The position numbers and the translations under genes were made by a program. This document shows, one piece after another, positions 57,518 through 64,000 of a DNA stretch of 64,000 nt (its first letter is position 1; the number at the start of each line of letters is the position of its first letter). The DNA is from an uncultured Oscillospiraceae bacterium. Lineage in GTDB: Bacteria > Bacillota > Clostridia > Oscillospirales > Oscillospiraceae. The notes beneath the pieces were generated by a model. The model saw only the letters and a program-made list of their open reading frames with translations. It had not been told where the DNA came from and did no database searches. The stretch covers positions 62,001-126,000 of the forward strand of contig CANQXK010000004.1 in NCBI GenBank assembly GCA_947627715.1. The letters run 5' to 3'.

Positions 57518-59577
57518 TCCTCCGTCCCCTCCCAGTCGTCGTCAAAAGGCCCCGGCCAGAGGCGGTTGGAGCTGTCGGCGTCCCCGGCGATGGCGTCGTG
57601 CCAGGAGCTGGGCTGCGTGCGCAGGGAGATATTGCGCCGGAACACCCCGGCGGGCGGGATGAGGGGGTTATCCCGGAAGATGTAGTTCTGCTGGCCGTTG
57701 TCCGCGGACAGGCACCCCGTCACCCGGAGTTCGCCGGGGTTGAAGTTGTCGGAGAAGCCCGCCATAAGGTTGCGGTAGGAGATGCACCGCTCCATCACGT
57801 GGCCCACGGGAAGGCCCTCGCCCCCCGCCTTGAAGCCGTTTCCGCCGCCGCCCCCTAAGATAACGTGGTCCGGGTCGTCGGGGTCGGTCCAGTAGCCGTT
57901 GCGGTAGGCCGTGCAGCCGCGCAGCACCACGGGGGAGCTTTTCCCGCTCTCCACCTTGTTGTAGAGGTCAAAACCGTCGTCCACGTTGTCGTGGGCGATG
58001 CAGGAGTCAAAGACGTTCCCCGGCCCCACTCCCACCTTGGCGGCAAAGCCGTCGGCGTTCATGTGCTTGGGGTCCAGGTTGCCGAAGCTTTCGCATCGGA
58101 GGACCAGGTTGTAGCTGGGCCAGGCGAAGTTGAAGCCCGCCGGCTTGCCCCGGCCGATCATCAGACCCGTCTCGTTGCAGTAGCAGAATATGCAGTTCTC
58201 CACCCGGTTGAAGCTGCCTAAGATGAGGCACCGCTCCCCGGTGAACGTCAGGTCCTCCACGCGCCAGAAGCAGGACTCCAGCCAAAGCCCGCCCTCCACG
58301 GTGGGCTGAGCGCCGGGGGCGGCGGCCACGGTCTTTTCCCGGCCCAGCGCCCCGGCCTCCGAGGGCGTCATGCGCAGAGCCTCCGGGTATACGCCGTCTA
58401 AGAGCAGCACCGTCCCCCCTTGGGGGACGCGGTGCAAGGCGGCGGCCAGGGTGAGGGGGTCGTCCTGCGTCCCCGGAGCGTCCTCCCGCCCCTGGGGGGC
58501 GGCGTACAGCCTCCCGGGGACCGGCCCCTCATCCAAATATGTCACGGTAAACCGCTCCACCAGCGGCCCGCCCTCAAAGCGGTAGAGGCAGGAAAGCTCA
58601 TTCTCTCCCGGCCGGAGGGTCAGGGGCAGGGCGGCAGGGGCCTCGCCCTTCAGGGCCAGCGTCCCGGCGGCCTCCCCGTTTAAGGAGACCTCCGCCTCCC
58701 CGTCCTCGTTGCCCTGGAGGGTCAGGGTGTAGGCCGCCTCGCGGCTCACATCGCCGGAGCGCATGAAGAGCGTGGGCCGGACGGCGTCGTTCACCGGGAC
58801 CCACAGCTCCGGGGCCGGGACCGGGGGCGCGTAGGGGGTGAGCTGGAGGTCGATGTTTTCAAAGCGCACCTGGGCGTTCCGGGAGGCGAACAGCCCCACG
58901 TACATCCGGGCCGGGTCCTGCTGCTCCAAAAGGTTGGGCGGGCAGTCGGGGACAAACCAGGGGGCGCTCATGGCCCCGTCCTCCGTCTGAACGGAGACGA
59001 AAAAGCCCTCCGCGTTCCGGCCAAGGCACAGCCGCACCCCGGCCCCGCCGGTGACGATGTTCTGTTCAAAGGGCGGGTCCAGATGGTCCAGGGTCACCCC
59101 CACCAGCTCCGCCGGGGAGCGCACCCCCCGCCGCCGGGTCACCCGCAGACGGTTCACGTCCCGGTCCCCGCCAAAGACCCCCAGATACACCATGTTGGAG
59201 GCGGCGGGGATCTCCTGGAAGGAGGGGTCCTTGGGTTCGCGCCGGGCCGGACCCACCGTGTCCCGCGCCATGAGGCCGAAGCCGCACTGCTGGGGCGCGT
59301 CCTGCGTCCCCTCCCGGCCGTAGTTCTCCACGAACACGTCGGCGCTGAGAACAAAGCCCTGGCGCCGGGGATCCAGCTCCACATAGTAGAAAAGAAGCCC
59401 GTCGTGGCCGCCGGTGATCTTCCCGCCCCGGCTCTCCAGCGTCACCGCGCCGTCCGGGGCGACCCTGGCCTCGTGAAGCCCCACCTTCCCGGCGTACTGG
59501 GGCAAAAGCAGGGTGGAGGTGAAGTCCAAGTCCGTGGACTGGCCAAATACCCGCGTGGTCCATTGAAGAGATTTCAT
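57514..59577 (-). CDS. PL9-like right-handed beta-helix protein without signal peptide
   Basis: A 687-aa protein. Residues 1-255 look like a concanavalin-type beta-sandwich (LLFYYVELDPRRQGFVLSAD, RVTRRRGVRSPAEL), and about 265-345 are a second beta module. From about 360 comes a beta-helix with the pectate-lyase family 9 pattern: MNADGFAAKVGVGPGNVFDS, NVDDGFDLYNKVESGKSS and GGNGFKAGGEGLPVGHV, holding the candidate Lys and Ca-binding Asp residues. It has no signal peptide, unlike secreted PL9 enzymes. The substrate is not clear; uronate-containing oligosaccharide is possible. ACAGGAGGACGTGTT precedes the ATG. Downstream tcdA overlaps its stop. Confidence 0.8.
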   Translation of the reverse strand: MKSLQWTTRVFGQSTDLDFTSTLLLPQYAGKVGLHEARVAPDGAVTLESRGGKITGGHDGLLFYYVELDPRRQGFVLSADVFVENYGREGTQDAPQQCGFGLMARDTVGPARREPKDPSFQEIPAASNMVYLGVFGGDRDVNRLRVTRRRGVRSPAELVGVTLDHLDPPFEQNIVTGGAGVRLCLGRNAEGFFVSVQTEDGAMSAPWFVPDCPPNLLEQQDPARMYVGLFASRNAQVRFENIDLQLTPYAPPVPAPELWVPVNDAVRPTLFMRSGDVSREAAYTLTLQGNEDGEAEVSLNGEAAGTLALKGEAPAALPLTLRPGENELSCLYRFEGGPLVERFTVTYLDEGPVPGRLYAAPQGREDAPGTQDDPLTLAAALHRVPQGGTVLLLDGVYPEALRMTPSEAGALGREKTVAAAPGAQPTVEGGLWLESCFWRVEDLTFTGERCLILGSFNRVENCIFCYCNETGLMIGRGKPAGFNFAWPSYNLVLRCESFGNLDPKHMNADGFAAKVGVGPGNVFDSCIAHDNVDDGFDLYNKVESGKSSPVVLRGCTAYRNGYWTDPDDPDHVILGGGGGNGFKAGGEGLPVGHVMERCISYRNLMAGFSDNFNPGELRVTGCLSADNGQQNYIFRDNPLIPPAGVFRRNISLRTQPSSWHDAIAGDADSSNRLWPGPFDDDWEGTEE

Positions 59578-59609
59578 AACACGTCCTCCTGTTCGTAATA
59601 GACGGGTGG

Positions 59610-59902
59610 GGCCTCATCCGGCCCCCTTCGGGGGCCACCTTCCCCACAAGTGGGGAAGGCTTTAGAGGAACGCAACGGGGCCGCGTGGGGAAATGCCTTC
59701 CCCGCAGGGCGGGGAAGGTGTCGCCAGAGGCGACGGATGAGGCGGGAAGCCCCGGCACTCGTCGGCCTCATCCGGCCCCCTACGGGGGCCACCTTCCCCA
59801 CAAGTGGGGAAGGCTTTAGAGGAACGCAACGGGGCCGGGTGGGGAAATGCCTTCCCCGCAGGGCGGGGAAGGTGTCGCCGGAGGCGACGGATGAGGTGGG
59901 AA
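59610..59902. repeat. Palindromic repeat cluster (B-A-B-A) with 154-bp period
   Basis: Family B (GGCCTCATCCGGCCCC..., CCCCACAAGTGGGG) begins at 59610 and again at 59764, each followed by a short unique spacer (AGAGGAACGCAACGGGGCC) and family A (CCTTCCCCGCAGGGCGGGGA, GGCGACGGATGAGG). It fills the gap upstream of the PL9-like gene. Confidence 0.88.
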
Positions 59903-60035
59903 GATCCCATTTTCCCCCATCCTCCCCGGAATTTTCCACTTTCCATTATACGTCCCGGCTATGGCAAAGTCAAGAAATATTACGATTTGTGGAAATTCCC
60001 CCCGTCTCCGTCTCCGGCCCCCTGGCGGGCCTTTC

Positions 60036-60064
60036 TTGACAGCGCCGCCGGAAGGGTGTAAACT
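60036..60064 (+). promoter_or_regulatory. Promoter of the zinc-ribbon/phosphoesterase genes
   Basis: TTGACA (60036-60041), exactly 17 bases, TAAACT (60059-60064), 54 bases before the Lar-like gene. Confidence 0.7.
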
Positions 60065-60117
60065 TGTGCAAAGGGCCGGGGCCTTACGCCCGGCGGCCCG
60101 GAAAAGGAGGGCGTCCT

Positions 60118-60342
60118 ATGGATCGCTTGGAGGATATTTTTTTGGACGACTGCCCCTGCTGCGGCGGGGCGGGGAGCCTGGAGGAGGAGGGCGGCTGGTG
60201 CGTCTTTGTCCAGTGCGCCGACTGCGGGGCACACACCGGGGCCATCGCCTATGAGGGCGCGGACGGCCTCATGGACGCGGCCCGCCGGGCGGCGGACAAC
60301 TGGAATATGCGCAAGGTCATCGCCCCCGGCCCCGGCGAATGA
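60118..60342 (+). CDS. Lar-like small zinc-ribbon protein
   Basis: A 74-aa acidic protein with two Cys pairs (CPCCGGAG and CADCGAHTG), then ending with DAARRAADNWNMRK. This CxxCG...CxxCG...A.xxWN pattern is that of the Lar/restriction-alleviation-like family, common in phages but also chromosomal. No phage genes surround it. GGAGGGCGTCCT before the ATG at 60118 rules against a start at 60064. Function not known here. Confidence 0.75.
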   Translation: MDRLEDIFLDDCPCCGGAGSLEEEGGWCVFVQCADCGAHTGAIAYEGADGLMDAARRAADNWNMRKVIAPGPGE

Positions 60343-60410
60343 CCGGCGCTGAGGTGACGCGGCTCCATCTCCCGTCACCCTGAGTAAACTTGCGGAAGGG
60401 AGATTCTGTC

Positions 60411-61193
60411 ATGGCGCTTTTGCGCGTCGCGGTGATGAGCGACATCCATCTCAGCCGCCGGGGAGGCCGCCTTGTCCGGGCGCTGTCGCGCCTTGGAACG
60501 CCCAATATTCTGCTCCTGGCCGGGGACGTGGTGAACGACGGCACGGCGGAGCAGTTCGCCCTGGCGCGGGAGGCGTTTTCCGCCCTCCCCGGCGAGGTGT
60601 GCGTCTTTGCCGTCTCCGGGAATCACGACATCCCCGGCAACGACAGCTCCGCCTTCCGGGACTTCCAGAGCTTCCTTTTGGAGCGGTCACGGGGGCGGTT
60701 TGACGTGGAGCAGGACCCCTCCGGGGCGTTTTACGTCCGGCTGGGGGAGAGCGTCGATCTCACCGGCCTCGACCCCCTCTACAGCCAGAAGCTCTTTCGC
60801 TTCCCGGAGAAGGGGTTGCAGCTTGCCTTTTTGGAGCGGAAGCTTGAGGAGAGCGGCTGCGCCAACCACATCGTCCTGTGCCACCCGCCGCTGGCCGCCC
60901 ACAACCCCCAGGGGAGCCGGCCGTACTTCCCCCGTGAGCAGGAGGAGCGGCTTCAGAGGCTTTTGGACGCGCACCCCCGCGTCCTCGCCCTCTCCGGCCA
61001 CACCCACCTTCTGCCGGAGGTGGAGCCGGAGGACGCCTTCGGCAATCTCTACGTCAACGACGGCGCGGTCTGTCCCACCGTGTCCAGGTCCGCCCCCGGC
61101 GAGAGCTTCCCCGGCTGCGTGATGCTCTTCGAGGCGGGGGAGGCGGGCTTCTCCGGGTTCCGCGCAGTCCCGCTGTGGGGCGGGACGGACTGA
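60411..61193 (+). CDS. Metallophosphoesterase (calcineurin-like)
   Basis: A 260-aa cytosolic phosphoesterase with the five metal motifs: VAVMSDIHLS, LLLAGDVVNDG, FAVSGNHDIPGN, VLCHPPLAAH and ALSGHTHLLPEV. Possible substrates include cyclic nucleotides, phosphoproteins and nucleotide phosphates; not predictable. The ATG at 60411 follows GGAAGGGAG; the TTG at 60390 is less likely. It is probably co-transcribed with the Lar-like gene 68 bases upstream. Confidence 0.9.
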   Translation: MALLRVAVMSDIHLSRRGGRLVRALSRLGTPNILLLAGDVVNDGTAEQFALAREAFSALPGEVCVFAVSGNHDIPGNDSSAFRDFQSFLLERSRGRFDVEQDPSGAFYVRLGESVDLTGLDPLYSQKLFRFPEKGLQLAFLERKLEESGCANHIVLCHPPLAAHNPQGSRPYFPREQEERLQRLLDAHPRVLALSGHTHLLPEVEPEDAFGNLYVNDGAVCPTVSRSAPGESFPGCVMLFEAGEAGFSGFRAVPLWGGTD

Positions 61194-61472
61194 GCCTGAC
61201 AGGCGGGAAAACCCGCTGGGATATATTTAAACTAAGTATACCTTACCATAGTTCCAACGTAATGTCAAGCATAAAAATATAAATTGTAGCATTGCACAAC
61301 AAAATACTTCGGCTTTTGTGCGATTTGCCGTTCCCCGTGTCCGGGAGGGGGAGACCCTCCGCGGCCGGGGAATGAATTTTGTCCCCCCGAATATACTTAT
61401 CTGTCCCCCGCGCATCCGGCGCGGGGCAGAGGGAGGCGGCGCGGCCTCACAGGGGATTTGGGGGGATGGTCC
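61194..61472. other. Intergenic region with orphan minus-strand promoter-like elements
   Basis: After a GGCGGGAAAACCCGC hairpin (61203-61216), an AT-rich segment carries, on the minus strand, TTGACA (61268-61263) and TATACT (61240-61235) 22 bases apart, with TTAC/GTAA half-sites between. No minus-strand gene follows. Further right are GC palindromes around 61340-61430. No RNA gene seen. Confidence 0.4.
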
Positions 61473-63005
61473 ATGCAGGGAAAGCGGCTTTTTGTCAACT
61501 CACTGATGCTCACCGTCTGCTCCCTTCTGCTGCGCACCCTGGGGCTGTGGTTCCAGGTGGCGCTGTCGCGGAGGATGGGGGCGGCGGGGATGGGGCTTCT
61601 GTCCCTGACCACCTCGGTGGGGTCCCTGGCGGCCACCTTCGCCATCTCCGGCATCCGCTTCGCCACCACGCGTCTTGTCTCCGAGGAGATGGGCCGGGGG
61701 AACCTGCGAAACGCCGGGCGGGTGGTGCGCCGGTGCCTGGCCTACGCCGCCGTGTTCGGGTGCGCCGCCTCCGCCGTCCTCTACGCCGGGGCGGAGGGGA
61801 TCGCCGTCCGCTTTTTGGGGGACGCGCGGACGGCGCTCTCCCTGCGGGTGCTGGCGGCGGGGATGCCGTTCATCTCCGTCGGGGCGGTGCTGGGGGGCTA
61901 TTTCACCGGCCAGTGCCGGGCGGGGAAGGCCCTGGTGGGGACGGTGGCCGAGGAGGTCACGCGGGTGGCCGTGGCCATGGGCCTGCTCTCCACGGTGAGG
62001 ACGGCAAACCCGGAGCTGATGTGCGCCTGCGCCGCCGCCGGGAGCGCCCTGGGGGAGCTGGTGTCCTTCCTGGCCCTGCTTTTGCTCTACGCCCTGGAGC
62101 GCCTCCGTCGCCGGGGCGGGGACAGGGGAGAGGGGGCGGGCCTTACCCGCCGGATGATGTCCATTGCCCTGCCCCTGGCCGCCACGGCCTATGCGCGGGT
62201 GGCGCTGAACACCGTCCAGCATATGCTCATCCCCGCCGGACTGCGCCGGTCCGGGGCCTCCGCGGAGGCGGCCCTGGCCGGGTACGGGCTTATCCAGGGG
62301 ATGGTCTTCCCGGTGATCACCTTCCCCATGGTGCTGTTCGCCTCCATCTCCGAGCTTCTTGTGCCGGAGCTTACCGAGGAGCAGGTCCAGGGGAACGTGA
62401 GGCGCATCGGCGCGGCCTCCAGCGCGCTTTTGCAGGTGACCTTCACCTTCTCCGCCGCTGTGTCGGCCTTCCTCCTGTGCTTCTCCGGGGAGCTGGGGCA
62501 GACGCTGTATCAGAGCGCCGAGGCGGGCCGCACCATCGGCCTTCTGGCCCTGCTGGCCCCGGTGATGTACATGGACAACATCACCGACGGGATGCTCCGG
62601 GGGCTGGGGGAACACCTCTACTCCATGCGGGTGAACATCATCGACTCGCTTCTGTCCACCCTGCTCATCTGGCTTCTGCTGCCGCGCTGCGCCCTCAACG
62701 GGTACATCGCCATCCTCTACGCCTCGGAGTTATTTAACTTCGCCCTGAGCCTCCGCCGCCTGGCCCGCGCCGCCAGCCTCACCTGGAGCTTCAAGGCCAT
62801 GGCGGGGCGCGCGGCCGGGGCCGTCCTCTCCGCCGCCGCCGCCAGGGCGGTCCTCACGGCCACGGGCGGGGCCAACGGAGTGGTGGGGCTTCTCGCCGGG
62901 GGCGCGGTCTTTGCCGCCGTCTACGTCCTCCTCTTGCGGGTCCTCCCGGCCTTCCCCGGCCCCCTGAAGCGCCAAAGCCTGGGCAAATGGGCCGCGAATC
63001 CATGA
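61473..63005 (+). CDS. MOP-superfamily flippase, SpoVB/MurJ-like
   Basis: A 510-aa polysaccharide/lipid-linked precursor flippase with about 14 membrane segments. It opens KRLFVNSLMLTVCSLLLRTLG with LSRRMGAAGMGLLSLTTSVG, and has ISGIRFATTRLVSEEMG, IALPLAATAYARVALNTVQHMLIPAGL and GLIQGMVFPVITFPMVLFASIS, all SpoVB-like. SpoVB helps spore cortex synthesis, while related proteins flip teichoic or EPS precursors. The ATG at 61473 follows GGGGGGATGG. Confidence 0.9.
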   Translation: MQGKRLFVNSLMLTVCSLLLRTLGLWFQVALSRRMGAAGMGLLSLTTSVGSLAATFAISGIRFATTRLVSEEMGRGNLRNAGRVVRRCLAYAAVFGCAASAVLYAGAEGIAVRFLGDARTALSLRVLAAGMPFISVGAVLGGYFTGQCRAGKALVGTVAEEVTRVAVAMGLLSTVRTANPELMCACAAAGSALGELVSFLALLLLYALERLRRRGGDRGEGAGLTRRMMSIALPLAATAYARVALNTVQHMLIPAGLRRSGASAEAALAGYGLIQGMVFPVITFPMVLFASISELLVPELTEEQVQGNVRRIGAASSALLQVTFTFSAAVSAFLLCFSGELGQTLYQSAEAGRTIGLLALLAPVMYMDNITDGMLRGLGEHLYSMRVNIIDSLLSTLLIWLLLPRCALNGYIAILYASELFNFALSLRRLARAASLTWSFKAMAGRAAGAVLSAAAARAVLTATGGANGVVGLLAGGAVFAAVYVLLLRVLPAFPGPLKRQSLGKWAANP

Positions 63006-63096
63006 GTTGCCGCCCTTTTTCGGCGGAGAGGCAAAAAAATGCCGCCCCTTTTCCGGGCGGCATGGATGTTTATTTAAAAGCGTTGATTAGAGGATG

Positions 63097-63540
63097 TCAT
63101 TCGTCTTCGTCTGCCTGGAGGAGCTTGTAGAGCATGAGGTAGAGGCTGCTTTGTTCCTCTTCCGTCAGGTTGAGCTGTTTGCGGACCTCGGCGGGGATGC
63201 CGGCGCATTTTTCACGCAGGGACTTGCCCTTGTCGGTGATGGTGACGATAAGGTTGCGCTCGTCCTTGTCGGAGCGGACGCGGGTCACAAAGCCCTTCTG
63301 TTCCATCTTCTTCAGAAGCGGCGTGAGGGTGCCGGAGTCCAGATACAGGCGCTGGCCCAGCTTCTTCACGTTGAGCTGCGGTGTCTCCCAAAGGACCATC
63401 AGGGCGATGTACTGCGTGTAGGTGAGGCCCAGGGGTTCGAGGAAGGGCGTGTACCGCTTGATCACCTCGCGGGAGGCCACGTACAACGGGAAACACAGTT
63501 GATTTTCCAGCCTCAGAGCATCATACTTTTTCTCTTTCAT
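63097..63540 (-). CDS. MarR-family regulator of the OhrR type
   Basis: A 147-aa winged-helix regulator. The N-terminal LRLENQLCFPLYVASREV matches OhrR, whose Cys at this place senses organic hydroperoxides. The winged helix is YIALMVLWETPQLNVKKLGQ, LYLDSGTLTPLLKKMEQKG and VTRVRSDKDERNLIV. The expected target, an ohr gene, is not in the window. TTGGAGGAATTGGTTCT precedes the ATG; ATTATA at 63570 on the plus strand is a minus-strand TATAAT. Confidence 0.92.
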   Translation of the reverse strand: MKEKKYDALRLENQLCFPLYVASREVIKRYTPFLEPLGLTYTQYIALMVLWETPQLNVKKLGQRLYLDSGTLTPLLKKMEQKGFVTRVRSDKDERNLIVTITDKGKSLREKCAGIPAEVRKQLNLTEEEQSSLYLMLYKLLQADEDE

Positions 63541-63907
63541 AGAACCAATTCCTCCAAGTGTTAAATAGTATTATAGCGGACTTTCGGCACTCCTCTAAAA
63601 GCCGTCAGTCCATAAAGCTCCCCGGTGAGGAGGGCTTTACATCAGATTTGACAGCGGCCCGTCCCGCGCCGCCGCGCTCTCCGCCCCGCCAGACCCCTTT
63701 TGGGGGAGGCAAAACGCGCCGTTGGGGCGGTTTTCTTCTCCCAATTTTTTATTATACTCTTTTCTGCCAGCAAATGCAAGCTGAAACAGCAAAAAATTGG
63801 TCAATTCCTGCAAAAAATTTTTGAAATTGAAGTGACGCCGGGGATTTTCCGCTGAAAAGCCGGAAAAACCGGGCGTTTTTTCCTCTTTTGGGGTGGGAAA
63901 GCTCCTA
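63541..63907. other. Intergenic region upstream of the OhrR-type gene
   Basis: A minus-strand TATAAT is at 63575-63570. The right half is AT-rich, with GGCGTTTTTTCC and runs of A/T before the next gene's 3' end. I see no further gene or structured RNA. Confidence 0.4.
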
Positions 63908-64000
63908 TCACGCCCCGCCCAGCCGGAGGACCGCGCCGATGAGGGCGGACGCGCCGATGTAGACGATGGGGTGGAGCTTGCGCAGGGGCTTCACCCGCAT
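63908..64000 (-). CDS. 3' end of a membrane transporter, possibly chromate transporter (partial)
   Basis: The last 30 codons run in from the right edge: MRVKPLRKLHPIVYIGASAL then IGAVLRLGGA and a stop. The KLHPIVYIGASALIG ending resembles the C-terminus of ChrA-type transporters. Too short to be sure; the start lies beyond the window. Confidence 0.5.
   Translation of the reverse strand: MRVKPLRKLHPIVYIGASALIGAVLRLGGA

Noticed and set aside
60118-60342. Possible prophage marker (Lar-like)
   Set aside because: No integrase, capsid, terminase or lysis gene around it; treated as a chromosomal gene.
61227-61415. A 62-codon minus-strand frame
   Set aside because: No ribosome binding site and overlaps GC palindromes and promoter-like sequence; no recognisable family.

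Overview
The window is about 64 kb of GC-rich (roughly 65% by eye) chromosome that reads as a spore-lineage Firmicute, most likely a gut Clostridia member of the Oscillospiraceae (Oscillibacter / Flavonifractor type). This placement is an inference. It rests on strong AGGAGG ribosome binding sites, TTGACA/TATAAT promoters, an SLH-domain surface protein, SpoIID-, Spo0A- and SpoVB-like proteins, RNase M5, NrdR, split transketolase subunits, and dense families of GC-rich palindromic intergenic repeats. I see no rRNA, tRNA, CRISPR array, transposase or prophage. Almost everything looks chromosomal; the accessory flavour comes from repeats, surface proteins and glycosidases.

Layout. 1-2.6 kb: transketolase N and C subunits plus transaldolase. 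2.7-6.8 kb: a 1369-aa SLH surface protein behind a leader with two perfect hairpins. 6.9-9.8 kb: free Met-sulfoxide reductase, a NUDIX/PNPOx fusion and a secreted GH5 cellulase. 9.9-10.8 kb (minus): a rhomboid/derlin-like membrane protein. 11-13 kb: metK and an RlmB-type methyltransferase. 13.2-18.8 kb: three neighbouring proteins that have each lost signature residues, namely a degenerate P-type-ATPase-like membrane protein, an EF-G paralogue without its catalytic His, and a Spo0A-like protein without phospho-acceptor residues. 18.9-24.3 kb: GH13, VOC, GH31 and aldo/keto reductase. 24.3-31.9 kb: asd, SpoIID-like, queA, a hairpin-rich spacer, DUF305, fhs and a cyclodeaminase. 31.8-32.4 kb: a tandem repeat block. 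32.4-37.2 kb: comEC-holA-rnmV and nrdR.

37.3-43 kb: AEC transporter, D,D-carboxypeptidase, ComEA-like protein and a two-component system. 42.8-46.1 kb: GntR/ABC operon with a perfect palindromic operator. 46.1-49 kb: uracil permease and a LysA-family decarboxylase. 49.3-56.7 kb (minus): an operon of two DUF4358 lipoproteins, an MBOAT acyltransferase, a DHHW/AlgJ-like protein and a lipoprotein, followed by a paralogous lipoprotein, which is probably an envelope-glycan O-acylation system. 56.8-59.6 kb (minus): tcdA and a PL9-like protein without a signal peptide. 60-63 kb: Lar-like zinc ribbon, phosphoesterase and SpoVB-like flippase. 63-64 kb (minus): OhrR/MarR regulator and the 3' end of what may be a chromate transporter.

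The most unusual content is the 13.2-18.8 kb block of degenerate family members, the DUF4358/MBOAT/DHHW lipoprotein operon, the hairpin array after queA, and at least four families of dispersed palindromic repeats, one of which forms 201-bp tandem units and supplies the last codons of a gene.
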